Source: Callorhinus ursinus
Taxonomy: Eukaryota; Chordata; Mammalia; Carnivora; Otariidae
NCBI RefSeq assembly: GCF_003265705.1
Contig: NW_020312867.1
Location: forward strand, 5,641,221-5,705,220
Length of the DNA: 64,000 nt
Direction: 5' to 3'
The position numbers and the translations under genes are program-made. Shown in pieces: positions 35,093 to 46,707 of this stretch (within the stretch, counting starts at the first letter, position 1; the number at the start of each line of letters is the position of its first letter). The notes beneath the pieces were generated by a model. It saw only the letters and a list, made by a program, of their open reading frames with translations, searched no databases and was not told the DNA's origin.

Positions 35093-36041
35093 TAAGCTAT
35101 TTTAGTTTTCATTTTTTTAGGCCAACTGAACCTACTGATAGCCACTATAGAGTTTCTCCTGTACACAGATTCCCAGGAAAATAAAGCAGAAGGAGATGAG
35201 GAAGGAAAGGGAGAGTAATGTGTATTTCCTGCAGAGAGGGGATAGTTCTGGTCTGCTGCTATTTTCTCGATGGTAGGGATGAATTTGCATAGGTCATTTC
35301 TCATCTCTCCAGTCACCTCAGTGGGGGCCTTACTTGTATTTGGGCCGGAGGCTGAAGAGGCTGTGTGGCCAGGATGCTCAGGAAAGCTGATTGATGAATG
35401 AAGGATCCCAAGACCTTAGACACCACTGTCACTCAACTGCTGTCAACGAATTCATGTCTTTTAAAGCCCACTGCCTAGTGTAGGCAGTGTAAGTGGGCCA
35501 TTGTGTATGTTTATGTCTGTTACAGAATTATTTCAGAGATGAAACTTCAGAATAGACAAATCTACTGCTTTTCCATGGACATCACAAATATGCAAGAGAA
35601 ATTCTTTATAATGCTAGATTGGGAAATGGGTTTACAGTGTGTGGTGGCAGCATCATGGACATTGAATAAGAGTGTTCACTTAGGGATCTAATTTCTTGGT
35701 TAGAATTAAGGTTATAGAGACTTAAATAGTCTAGTGGATGAGAACAAGCATTCAAATTCTACCATTCTTACTAACTATGTGATCTTGAGAAAGGTCCTTG
35801 GTCTCTCCACCTTTGAAGTGAGAATGGTGCTTGGTAATGGTAAACACAATAGAGACAAGTTTTTGTTAATAAGACAAAATAGAGTAAACCCATTCACCAT
35901 TTGGTAGTTCTCTCAAAGGCCGATTGGAATGACTACACTTTGGTATATAGGTTTTCCTGTTATTCCATACTTATATCTAGCTCAGTGGTTCTTCAACTGT
36001 GTTATAAGCTTGTATACAGAAAACTTAAAAAAAAATGTGTT

Positions 36042-36224
36042 GGGTGCCTGGGTGGCTCAGTCGGTTGGGCATCTACCTTTGGCTCAGATCATGATCCTGG
36101 GGTCCTGGGATTGAGTCCTGTATCTGGCTCCCTGCTCAGTGGGGAGTCTGCTTCTCCCTCTGCCCCTCCCCCTGCTCGTGCTCGCTCTTCCTTTTTCTCT
36201 CACAAAAAAAAAATAAAATCTTTA
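36042..36224 (+). mobile_element. Can-SINE
   Basis: Sense; TSD AAAAAAATGTGTT on both sides. Confidence 0.88.
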
Positions 36225-36319
36225 AAAAAATGTGTTTATATACACACAACACGTACATGTATGCACCCTAGCCATAGATTTGAACAATTTAAAAGGCTTT
36301 TTAAGGATAAATTTTCTTT

Positions 36320-36534
36320 CTTTTTTTTTTTTTAAGATTTTATTTATTTATTTGGCGGGGAGAGAGAGAGACAGACAGCAAGAGAGGGAACACAAGCAGC
36401 GGGGCGGGAGAGGGAGAGGGAGAAACAGGCTTCCCGCTGAGCAAGGAGCCCGATATGGGGCTCGATCCCAGGACTCTGGGACCATGACCTGAGCCGAAGG
36501 CAGACGCCTAACGACCGAGCCACCCAGGCGCCCC
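36320..36534 (-). mobile_element. Young Can-SINE
   Basis: Antisense; exact 16-bp TSD AGGATAAATTTTCTTT (36304-36319, 36535-36550). Head-to-head with the next SINE. Confidence 0.93.
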
Positions 36535-36566
36535 AGGATAAATTTTCTTTAAAAAATTTTTTTTGG

Positions 36567-36809
36567 GGGCGCCTGGGTGGCTCAGTTGGTTGAGCGACTG
36601 CCTTCGGCTCAGGTCATGGTCCTGGAGTCCCGGGATCGAGTCCCGCGTCGGGCTTCCTGCTCAGCGGGGAGTCTGCTTCTCCCGCTCCCTCTGACCCTCT
36701 TCCCTCTCGTGCTTTCTATCTCTCGTTCTCTCTCTCTCTCAAATAAATAAATAAAAATCTTAAAAAAAAAAAAATAAATAAAAAGGATTTTATTGAACCT
36801 GTTAAAAAA
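36567..36809 (+). mobile_element. Can-SINE with extra unique sequence in its tail
   Basis: Sense; TSD A6-T8-GG (36551-36566 and 36810-36825). Between the A-rich SINE tail and the final poly(A) lies GGATTTTATTGAACCTGTT (about 36785-36803), which is not SINE sequence. Confidence 0.7.
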
Positions 36810-37502
36810 AAAAAATTTTTTTTGGACTGGGTAATATGAGCTCATTATATAAAATTCAGAAGTTCAAAATAGTATGCAATGAGAAGTACTTGTTCTTTCT
36901 TCTTCCCAGGTTGCCTGGTTTCTCAGTTCCTTCCTTGAAGGTAATTGCTCTTAGGAATTTCTTCTGTAAACTTCCAGTGATATTTCATGTATTTATAAAC
37001 CTATTTTTATTTATTCTTTTTATACCAAAGTTGTTGTACATGTTGATCTATATCTTATTTCTGTTAAGAGTATGTTTTGGAGAGCAATCATATCAGTACA
37101 TATGGAGTTATCACATTCTTTTTTCACTGGTGTAATATTCTGTTATATAGATAAAGCATAACTTGGTTTACTGATAACCTACTGATAAACACTTAGGCTG
37201 CTTTGCATTTTGTGTCTTATAAACAGTGCTCCTAATGAGTTATTTAGTGTATGTTACGTTTGTATAAAGGTTACATTTGTATCCTATAAATATATCAAGA
37301 ACAGTTTTGAGTCTGATTTTCATGTGCTAAATTTAGAATTTAACCCTTCTAAAGTTGTGACTTGACTGCATAGTTACCTCTTTCTTTTAGAATGCTCCTA
37401 GAGCTAGAGAACCCTTCTGACATGGCTTGGGTTCCTGTACGTATGTCTGTAACTTGGAGGTGGAATGAACCTGGTTCCCCCTCTGTACCTTAAGAATGGA
37501 TT

Positions 37503-37892
37503 CTGTGGGGTGGGGGCACCCGGGTGTCTTAGGCAGTTAAGCATCCAACTCTTGATTTCGGCTCAGGTCATGATCTCAGGATCCTGGGATCCAGCCCCTT
37601 GTCAGGCTCCTTGCTCAGAGAGGAGTCTGCTTAAGGATTCTCTATCCCTGTCTTCCTCTGCCCATTCCCTAACTTGCACGCGGCACATACGTACTCTCTC
37701 TCCCCTCTCTCTAAAATAAATAAATCTTTTTTTTTTTTTTTAAAGATTTTATTTATTTGACAGAACACAAGCAGGGGGAGCAGCAGAGGGAGAGGGAGAA
37801 GCAGCCCTGACCTGGGGCTCAGTCCTAGGACCCTGGGATCATGACCCAAATTGAAGGCAGACACCTGACTGACTGAGCCACCCGGGTGCCCC
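37503..37892. mobile_element. Tail-to-tail Can-SINE pair (37503-37725 plus; 37726-37892 minus)
   Basis: The antisense copy inserted into the A-rich tail of the sense copy; the AAATAAATCT target is repeated after it. Confidence 0.8.
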
Positions 37893-37904
37893 TAAAAAAA
37901 ATAA

Positions 37905-38771
37905 ATCTAGCTTTTATGTCTGGACTTGGGAGGCCCTACGTTGGTGGTAGATCAAAAGATTATTTGAAAATGGGCAGTCTCCGACCTTGTCTGAGATTTG
38001 AGTGGTGTACTGTGCCCAGGTGGCGCTGTGTGCAAACCAGATTAATGAAAGGCAGGGTTCTAGTACTGAAAACCTTCGACTGCCGTTCTGTGAAAATGCT
38101 TAGTTTTCCAAAATATTGGTCCCCTGCGGGAGCAGTGGCTCTCACTGGTGTAATGGAACTGTTACCTGGAGATGTTGAGATGGCAAAGGGAAATTCCAAA
38201 CCACGTGAGAGAATACTTGCTTGGAAATTACTTGGTTGGAACCTGACAATCTTACCCAGCATCCTGGAGGTTGAAGAAGAATAATGGAGCTATAAATGTC
38301 ACTGATGAGCAACCTTGCAAATGAGAGATCGCTGTCTGCCCACGGAAAGAATTTGCAGTAACCTTCCTAAGGGCTAATGCTATGAGATTTGCTTGTATGA
38401 AAAACAAGGAAAAGCTCTTCACTTTACTGACATGGGAAGAAAACCTACAAATCAAGACAATATACTGGTTTTTTATTTTTGTAAGCAGATTATGAAGCAG
38501 CCTCAAATCTAATGTATCCATAAGAATTAAGCCATTTGCTTTTACTTTTTGTCATACTGCCCTAGTTACAACCTGTTAAATAGAGTACTTTGTAGATCTA
38601 GCTCTGTTTAACAGGAATGCATAGAAAACTATGTTTTTTATGGAGAAGTCTTTGTTTTCAGTTAACCAGACTTGTAATCAGATTATTCTGAATGCTTCAC
38701 ATTTGGTCACCTGTTTGAATTTAAAATGCGTGATTATAATTAAAGCTGAGTGAAAATTTACAAAAAAAAAA
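37905..38771 (+). pseudogene. Probable processed pseudogene, parent not identified
   Basis: About 860 bp of sequence without SINEs or other recognisable repeats, ending in ATTAAA (about 38739), then ACAAAAAAAAAAA at 38760-38771. It begins abruptly inside the A-rich tail of a SINE. The flanks share AAATCTA (about 37904-37910 and 38769-38775), a possible target duplication. The + strand is open from an ATG at 37919 to a TAA at 38282 (about 121 codons: SGLGRPYVGG... to ILEVEEE), but I do not recognise the protein and it may be UTR or frame noise. Called a pseudogene from its poly(A) and flanks only. Confidence 0.45.
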
Positions 38772-38849
38772 ATCTAAAAGGGGAGAAGGGGGTTCTATGA
38801 GTCTTTGGTGACCTCTGTCTCTCTCTCTCTCTTTTTTTTTTTTTAATAG

Positions 38850-38999
38850 AAGACTCGGGCATATCACAGACTGAAAGATGATGTCCCAGAAGAGGTAAAA
38901 TTAAGGCGTTTGGAGGAACTTATTACTGTCTTTCGAGAAGAAGCAACAAAAGCCAACATGGCCTCTGTGGGTTGTACCCAGCTAGTGCTGGTGGAGGGG
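38850..38999 (+). CDS. CDK5RAP1: CDK5RAP1 exon 12: end of SAM core and start of TRAM
   Basis: Acceptor TTTAATAG ends at 38849 after a long CT/T tract (38812-38844); donor GTAAGG at 39000. Fifty codons in phase 0, [10 protein letters not shown] to [26 protein letters not shown] is the linker helix; [10 protein letters not shown] opens the TRAM domain. Confidence 0.96.
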
Positions 39000-39605
39000 G
39001 TAAGGTCATATGTATATATGTTTTTTGTTTGTTTTTTGGAACACACTATGTCTCCCTTTTATTTAGATCATCTTTGATTTATCAGAGTTTTTGTGTTAAG
39101 GATCTTATATGTATTTTGTTAGATTTACACTAGTATCTTTTTTTTTTTAAGCTGTTGTAGTTGCTATTGTATGTTTTAGTCAGGTGTTTCATGTGTTCAC
39201 TATATAGTACAGAAATAATTAAATTTTTTCTGTTTATCTTTTACTCTGTGACCTTGCTGAAATCAGTAGTTCTAGGAGTTTTTTTGGCATTTTCCTTGGG
39301 ATTTTCTGCATAGGTAATCATGTCATTATGTTTTTTCTTCCTTCCCAATGTTCCAAGCTTCCTTCTTTTATCTTTTCCTTTCTTTTTAGAGAACTTCCTT
39401 TAGACACTCTGGCAGTAGATTCTCTTCCTTCATCTTAGAATGTCTGGATTTCTCCTTCATTGCTGAAAGATATTTTTGTACTTAGCAGCAGAAGGATTAG
39501 GGAGAAGTATGTCTGCTCCATCTTTCTGGAAGCAGTATGTATGTTTTTAGAATTAATTTTACTGTCTGCAGTCCTTTTCAATTTTTATTATTTTTCAATT
39601 TTTCT

Positions 39606-39710
39606 GAAGATTTTATTTTTTAAAGTAATCTCCACATCCAATGTGGAGCTCACCCACAACCCTGAGATCAAGAGTTGCATGCTCTACCAACTGAGCCAGC
39701 CAGGCGTTCC
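39606..39710 (-). mobile_element. Short-type Can-SINE
   Basis: Antisense, TAATCTCCACATCCAATGTG body, CAGCCAGGCGTTCC head. Confidence 0.8.
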
Positions 39711-40426
39711 TTCAGTTCTTTTTAAAATCACATTTTCTTAGAAATGTACTGCATTTTAGGAAGTTTGGGGTTCCTATAGGCTTCTGTGGTCAAGCCTGGG
39801 AACCTAGCTATTAGAGCACTAAACAGATGGAATAAGGGGTGAGTTTGGGAGCCTGAAGCTATATGTTGCAGCCATTGGAGAGGAGGGGAGAGATGGGGCC
39901 CTTTCTGTGACTCCTCCTAAATCCTGGATTGAGAAAGGAGAGTCCTGTTCCATGCCTTAGGATATGGTAGCATCAGAGCCACTAATTGCCTGGTATTTGT
40001 GTTTGTTAGGACTCTTTGGTGAGTAACAATGAGAAATTTCTTCACACCATTCAGCCTAAGCCAGAAGGAATTCTTTTTTGTACTTCAGGGTTATCTTGTG
40101 GAGCCCAAGGGCAGGAAGCACTGTGCCTAGTCTGGGAAACCCTTTAAGGCTCCTACTTCTTGTCTCCTTAGACCAGCTTTTCCAGCTGCTTCATCTTTGT
40201 TGCAGAGCACAGCAGCCCTGTAGTTTCTGTGTTTACATATTATAGTTCTAGCTATTCACAGACCAAAACCGTGTCTCTCAGCCCCAGCTCCAGTTTCCAG
40301 GACCGGTACATGATCAGCTCATCTGGGTTAGGGGATCTTCCTATGTTCTAGACTGGCAGTTGGCTGATGGATGGTGATGCTCAGCTAGTGTGATATCCCA
40401 AAAGGTGTTTGCCTCATTAAATGCTT

Positions 40427-40633
40427 TTTTTTTTTTTTTTAAAGATTTTATTTATTTGAGAGAGAGAATGAGAGAGAGAGAGAGAGAGAGAGCACATGAG
40501 AGGGGGGAGGGTCAGAGGGAGAAGCAGACTCCCAGCTGAGCAGGGAGCCCGATGCGGGACTTGATCCCAGGACTCCAGGATCATGACCTGAGCTGAAGGC
40601 AGTTGCTTAACCAACTGAGCCACCCAGGCGCCC
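40427..40633 (-). mobile_element. Young Can-SINE
   Basis: Antisense; exact TSD CTCATTAAATGCTTT on both sides. Confidence 0.94.
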
Positions 40634-40739
40634 TCATTAAATGCTTTGTAATTTAGGGTATCAGCTGTGATTCTGGAGATCTGTACATGTACATGTCTAT
40701 TAGCGTCTACATTTTATCCAGTAAGAGTTAGGTATTATT

Positions 40740-40948
40740 TTTATTTTTTTTAAAGATTTTATTTATTTATTTGACAGAGAGAGACAGTGAGAGCAGGAAC
40801 ACAAGCAGGGGGAGTGCAGGGGGAGTGGGAGAGGGAGAAGCAGGCTTCCTGGTGAGCAGGGACCCCGATGTGGGACTCGATCCCAGGACCCTGGGATCAT
40901 GACCTGAGCCGAAGGCAGACGCTTAACGACTGAGCCACCCAGGCGCCC
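40740..40948 (-). mobile_element. Young Can-SINE
   Basis: Antisense; exact TSD AAGAGTTAGGTATTATT; contains a short internal duplication (AGGGGGAGTGC repeated near 40807-40825). Confidence 0.93.
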
Positions 40949-41804
40949 AAGAGTTAGGTATTATTGTATTCCCAGCTTTCCTCACAGAGTCAGGCACAGA
41001 ATAGTGTACTTGTCTTTTGAATGAATGAATAAATACTCAAAGTTTACTAATCTGTGTCCCTGATTTCACCAGCCTTACAGAGAACCTATGGTAATTAAAT
41101 AAACCAAAAAAAGATTCTTTCTTACGCATATAACATAAGCCAATACTCACTTGGGGCTAGAGAATAAATGGAATTTTCAGGGCTAGCCGTTGGGAGTCTT
41201 TACTTTGTTTTAGAGGAGACTTTCTTTCCTTTAGTCCTGGCCAGTTTAAAACTTGAGATTGCTATATCCACAGTGGCAGAGAAGATGATTATAACTCACG
41301 TATACTGATCATTTACTGTCTGCCAGGAACTGTGCACTTCTGGTCATTGGCACATTGAGTCCCACCACAGTTTTTGGAGGTAGTGCTATTATTAGCACTT
41401 TTATTGAGATGAAACAGAGATTCAGAGGAAGTAGAATAACTTCCCGAAGGCCATTCAGCTAGTGTGGCAGAGCCAGAATTTGATTCAGGTCTATCTCATT
41501 CTAGAGCCTCTAAACAATATTCCTTCCCTACGCCCCCCCTTTTTTTAATTATGGGGAATTAAAAAAAATACATAGATATAGAGAGAGCAGTATCATGAAT
41601 GCCCATGTACCCATTAACAAACTTCAACAGCTGTCAGTACAGTGTTAATCATGGCTAATTTTGTTTTCATCTTTACTGCCCCCATTGGATTGTTTTGAAG
41701 CAAGTACCTTATACATCATATTATACATATTATACTTAACACATCATAGTATTTTGTCAGTAAACATTTCAGTATATATATATTTTTAAAAGAATAAGGA
41801 CTCT

Positions 41805-42185
41805 TTTTATTTTTTAAAAGATTTTATTTATTTATTTGAAAGAGAGAACACAAGCAGGGGGAGCAGCAGGCAGAGGGAGAGGGAGAGGCAGGCTCCCTGC
41901 TGAGCAAGGAGCCCGATGTGGGACTCGATCCCAGGACCCATGACCTGAGCTGAAGGCAGCTGCTTAACCGACTGAGCCACCCAGGACTCTTTTTTTTAAA
42001 AAAAGATTTATTTATTTATTTTAGAGAGGAGACAGAGGGGCAGAGGGGGAGGGAGAGAGAGACTTAAGCAGACCCCGAGCTCAGCACAGAGCCTGACGCA
42101 GGGCTTGATTTCATAACCCTGAGATCAGGCCCTGAGCCAAAACCCAGATTTGGACACTTAACTGACTGCGCCACCCAGGTGCCCT
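41805..42185 (-). mobile_element. Two antisense Can-SINEs at one target (41805-41980, 41995-42185)
   Basis: AAGGACTCTT appears before, between (fused to a head cut short at CCACCCAGG) and after. The first copy has lost its last head bases. Confidence 0.82.
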
Positions 42186-43570
42186 AAGATAAGGACTCTT
42201 AAGAAAAAAACCCAACATAATGCTATTATCATATCTGAAATAATTGACAATTGTTTGTTAATGTTATCAAATATTTAATCTGTTCTAATTTCTCTGTCTC
42301 ATAAGTATTCTTTTATGGTTGGTTTGTTCAAATCATGGAACCTGAACACTATCTTTTTAAAAATTTATTTTAAGACAATCATAAACTTACAGAAGAGTTG
42401 CAACAGAGTACCAAGAACTTGTTTTCTTTGACTCATTTGAGAGTTAGTTGCTGACCTGATGCCCTCAACCCCTTCAAATACTGTAGTATATATCTCATAT
42501 AAACATGGACATTCTCCTCCATAGCACTACCATCAAAATCAGGAAATTAACCTTGTTAGATTTCTGTAATCCAATCCTCCAACCCCATTTAAGTTTCTCC
42601 ACTTGTCTCAGAACTTCCTTTATAGGAAAAAGATTCAGGTCAGTGTCATATGTTGCATTAATTGTCATGTCTGTCTGGTCTCCTTCAGTCTAGAATAATT
42701 CCTCAGTCTTTTTTTGACTTTCATAGTCTTGACACTTGATGATTATAGGCCTGTTATTTTGTAGAACGTTCCTTAATTTGAGTTTGTCTGACGAGTTTCC
42801 TCATGATAAGATTCAGGTTATGTATTTTTAGGCAGGCATATTAGAGAAATGATATTGTGTCCTTCTTAATTGTATCTTTTAGGGTGGCATATAGTTGTGA
42901 TTGTTTCATTATTGGTGATGTTAATTTTGAACATTTCATTAAGGTGGTGTCAACTAGGCTTGTTGACTGAAAAGTTATTCTTTTTCTTTTTGTAACTATA
43001 ACTAGTAAGTGTTTTGTAAGGAGATGGTGGGGAATCTTTTAAAATCTTACCTGACTGCTGTTTCCCTAAAGTAGTATTAGTTTAAGAACTAAAATGCCTT
43101 TTGTCTCTGGCTGCTTTTTAAAGATATTTGCTTTATCACTGTTTTTAGAAATTTGATGTGTCTTGGCATGGCTTTCTTTGTGTTTATCCCTTGTGTTTTC
43201 TTTGGGATGTGTAGAGGCTTCTTAGTTTGGGGGTTTATAATTTTCATCAAATTTGGAAAGTTTTCATCAATTATTCTTCAGATATTTTTCCTGCACTCCT
43301 CCTGCTTCCTGCTACCCACTCCTTCTGTTTCTGTTCTTTTTCCGTGACTCCAGCTACTTAGATATCCAACCACTTGATGATGTTCTATAGGTCATTGAAA
43401 CTTCGTTTTTTTCTGCCTTTTATATCTCTGTGCTTCATTTTGGATAGTTTCTTTTGCTCAGTCTTCAGGTTCACTATTTTTTCCTTTGGCAGTGTATAAT
43501 CTGCTACTACCTATTGAATTTTTAATCTTTTATATTATGTTTCCATCTGTATAGATTACATTTGGTTTTT

Positions 43571-45098
43571 TTTTTTTTTTTTTAAAATGTAATACTGTTT
43601 ATTTAACTTCAAAAACATTTCAGCATTCTAAACATACAAAAAAATAACAGAACGTTGCAAATTGTGTTTAGTACAGAAGGTTCTTGAACTTTCATTGATG
43701 CAGTGGCTCTTTGCTTTGCTGACAATGAAGAGTTCTACAGTTTGTTTAAAAACAAACAGTTTAAAACTACCGCACTTAACTAAAAAGGATCCAAACACTT
43801 CTCATGCCAGCTGACCCCCCCTTTGCCACAGCTAAGAATGGCAGCAGAACGCTAGGTCACTATATACAGAAACAAGACAACCTGAAGCTAAATGGATGCC
43901 CACTGCAGTGTCCACAGGTCCAGCCTCACAGTGCACGCCCTGAGCTACAGCCCCTCCAAAAGGCATCTTCCCCACAGCCTCAACGCCAAGCAAGGAGCAT
44001 CGAGAGTTTGTCTCGGTTGTTTTGTTCTTTTTACAAACTATAGATATGTACAGTTGATAACTCAGGATTTCTAGCCAATAACCATATAGTTAACACCACC
44101 TTACAAATTAAAAAAGAAAATGCCAGAAACATCTTTAAATGCCTTGTCACACCAACAGCAAAGTGCACAGAGTGAGGAGAACACGAGAGCCTTTTCATTT
44201 TAAAAATGTTTGGAAATATGTACAACTTTGATACAGTTTCAGGGTGCTCCGGACACCCATGGCCACTTCATGTAAACCACTGACAATTTCTAGAGCACTT
44301 TGAGAAACTACAATATGACCATATGACCCAATTGTGTAATTAAACCAAACGAGGGCAACGGACACGCCTCGAAGAAGAGGGGTGGCGGCGGCGGCGCTCC
44401 CTACTCTAAGGTATATTCACAAGGAGACAGAGCAACGGTTTTATTTATTCATCCTCCTCCTCCTCCTCCTCCTCCTCCTCCTCCTCGTCGTCGTCGTCTT
44501 CATCTTCCTCTTCCACCTTTTTCCGGGCAACTTTGGCGGGACCCTTTGCGCCATCAAACTTTCCTTTAGACTTATAGTCAGCGACATCCTTCTCGTACTT
44601 CTCCTTCAACTTCGCTGCCTTATTGTTGTAAGGCTGCTTTTCACTGTCACTTAAGTTATTCCACATTTCACCCAGCTTCTTGGCCACATCTCCAATAGAG
44701 ATACCAGGGTTTGTAGACTTGATCTTGGGACGGAATTCTGAACAGAACAGGAAGAATCCAGACGGTGGCCTTTTGGGGGCATTAGGGTCCTTCTTCTTCT
44801 TGCCTCCCTTAGCTGGTCCATAATCCTTCATTTCCCGATCATAGCGCACTTTATCTGCCTTTGCCATTTCATCAAATTTAGACTTCTCTTTCCCAGACAT
44901 TGTCTTCCACCTCTTAGAGCACTTCTTGGAAAATTCTGCAAAATTGACAGGGACCTCTGGGTTTTTCTTCTTATGTTCCTCTCTGCACGTCTGCACAAAG
45001 AAGGCATAAGCAGACATCTTGCCCTTTGGTTTCTTGGGATCACCTTTAGCCATCCTGACTGTATTGTTCGCTAGTCTGGGCAGCGCAGGGCACGACAC
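43571..45098 (-). pseudogene. HMGB3: HMGB3 retrocopy with full UTRs, poly(A) and TSD
   Basis: An intronless cDNA-like copy on the minus strand, inside intron 12 of CDK5RAP1. Read 5' to 3' it has a 45-nt 5'UTR (45098-45054), a complete HMGB3-like coding region (45053-44445), about 870 nt of 3'UTR, an AATAAA signal (43603-43598) and a poly(A) tail seen as T residues at 43566-43583. It is flanked by the 14-bp direct repeat TACATTTGGTTTTT (43557-43570 and 45099-45112). The empty site reads GGTTTTT/AATACC, a perfect L1 endonuclease TTTT/AA target. It is processed, but not visibly broken. Confidence 0.93.
44445..45053 (-). CDS. HMGB3: HMGB3-like open reading frame in retrocopy, 202 aa
   Basis: Start [20 protein letters not shown], stop TAA at 44447-44445. 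The product would be a chromatin-bending HMG protein: box A about residues 9-79, box B about 93-161, and an acidic Asp/Glu tail 181-202. Redox-type cysteines C23, C45 and C104 are kept. It resembles HMGB3 rather than HMGB1 or HMGB2 ([30 protein letters not shown]). Compared with the HMGB3 I recall, there is a likely Glu-to-Lys change at residue 47 (KKCSKRW) and changes near [14 protein letters not shown]. An in-frame ATG in the 5'UTR would add 15 residues, but the HMGB3 start is clearly at 45053. No promoter is visible; expression is unknown. The frame may be intact because the insertion is recent or because it is selected. Confidence 0.85.
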   Translation of the reverse strand: MAKGDPKKPKGKMSAYAFFVQTCREEHKKKNPEVPVNFAEFSKKCSKRWKTMSGKEKSKFDEMAKADKVRYDREMKDYGPAKGGKKKKDPNAPKRPPSGFFLFCSEFRPKIKSTNPGISIGDVAKKLGEMWNNLSDSEKQPYNNKAAKLKEKYEKDVADYKSKGKFDGAKGPAKVARKKVEEEDEDDDDEEEEEEEEEEEDE

Positions 45099-46566
45099 TA
45101 CATTTGGTTTTTAATACCTTCTCTTCTGTATTCTTATTTTCCTTTGAAACTTAGTTTCCTTTGAATTTAATTATAAAAACTGGTTTATTATTTTTGTGAT
45201 AATTCCATCATTGCTATTATTTCTTGGTCTGTTTCTGTTGATTGACTTTTCTCCTGATTCTGGGTCACATTTTTCTGCTTCTGGGCATATCTGGTGATTT
45301 TTGATGGGATATTGACATTGTGATGTTCATTTTTGAGGTCTGGATTTTGTGTTGAACTTTGTTCTGATAGGCAGTTATGTTATTTGCTGTTCAGTTTAAT
45401 CCTTTCAAGGCTCATTTTTAAGCTTTGTTAGAAAAGTTAAAAAAAAAAAAAGCGTTTTTATCCCAGGGATAGTTTAGTGTCATTACTAAAGTGTGGCTTT
45501 TTTGGAGTCACTACTGCATGTTCCAAGGAATCAGTGAGGACTGTCCAGTGGTAGGTCTGATGATTCCCAGCCCTGCATGAGCTCTGGGAACCCATCTGCT
45601 GACAGTTCCCAGGCTACTTTCTTTGCCTGACTTGATGGAGTTTCACTCTATACAAGCAGGTGTTAGTGTTTAGCAAGGACTCAGAGGATCCCTATGCATA
45701 TTTCTGCAGCTCTTTTTCTGCTTTACTCCCTCTTCTCTAAAACTTGCTCTACAGTTTCTAGCTACTGTAGGCTCCCTGAACTCTGATTTCTTTTTCCTAA
45801 ATCCAGAGAGAACCACCATGCTGCCTCGAGAATCTTCCTCCCTGCTTTGCATGCTCTTATCTGATAACAAGCCTTCTGGCAGAATGCAGGGGTCATTGGA
45901 GGGCTCATGTCATTTGTTTCCCTTCTCTTGGGTTCACAGTCTTGTACAGTCTGTAGTTCAGTATCTGAAAATAGTGATTTCATATATTTTGTCCAGTTTC
46001 CTGGTTTAGGCCAGAGGATAAATTTGGTTCTTGTCACTTCATAATGGCTGGAAGAGAAAAACTTATATATTCTAGAAGTTAATTCCATTACACTGGTTTT
46101 ATTATTCTCCTGACCCTATCTTCTGTATGTTGTGATGGAGACTCTGGCTTCATGTCTGCCTGTTCATTAGGGTTACAAGTAACCCAGGCCAGACAACCCC
46201 AGAACATTCCTGAGTGATTACTGTGAGACCGGATATAGTGAAAGTCATTTTGCCAAGTGCATCACCCATATGTCCTTGCCTTCAGGACTGTTGGAGGTCC
46301 ATTCCTGAGGAACGTAATTCTGTAATCAAAGACTGATTGAGTCATTTATTAACATATAGTCAATAAAACTTTATTGAGTTTCTATAGTGTGCCATGCATT
46401 GTCCTTGTTGGTGAAGCAGCAGTAAACACGTAATCTTCAGTGATTCCTTGATTAAGGAATGCTCTATAAGTAAGACCCTTAGGGATCTGAGACAGAGAAG
46501 GCATAATTTTTGCCCTCCCAGAACTGATGACTGTGACAGATTCATAACTCTCTGTTTTTTCTGCAG

Positions 46567-46707
46567 CACAGTAAACGCTCTGCTACTGATCTGTGTGGCC
46601 GGAATGATGGAAACCTTAAAGTGATCTTCCCTGATGTAGAAATGGAGGACGTTAATAACTCTGAGGTCAAGGTCAGAGCTCAGCCTGGGGACTATGTGCT
46701 GGTGAAG
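46567..46707 (+). CDS. CDK5RAP1: CDK5RAP1 exon 13: TRAM domain
   Basis: Acceptor TTCTGCAG ends at 46566, donor GTAAGG at 46708. Forty-seven codons, HSKRSATDLC to GDYVLVK. The sequence forms the RNA-binding beta-barrel (LCGRNDGNLKVIFP, GDYVLVK). Confidence 0.96.

Larger units (their letters stand above)
34509..38849. other. CDK5RAP1 intron 11
   Basis: 34509-34900 and 35093-36027 mostly unassigned (antisense MIR at 35725-35835); 36827-37330 has L1-like AT-rich sequence; 37905-38771 is a probable processed pseudogene. Confidence 0.55.
39000..46566. other. CDK5RAP1 intron 12
   Basis: The largest intron. 39000-39600, 39720-40410 and 45560-46560 are unassigned; 41270-41520 is a sense MIR (TTATTGAGATGAAACAGAGA region). 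41520-43070 resembles an old L1-type 3' region. 43130-43556 and 45113-45560 look like one old repeat split by the HMGB3 retrocopy. Confidence 0.5.

Noticed and set aside
44382..44654. + strand open frame of about 90 codons with a poly-Leu/Val run
   Set aside because: It is the reverse complement of the acidic tail and box B of the HMGB3 retrocopy.
44445..45053. HMGB1 or HMGB2 as the retrocopy parent
   Set aside because: Residues such as [24 protein letters not shown] and the short acidic tail fit HMGB3; HMGB1 has a longer tail and different linker.
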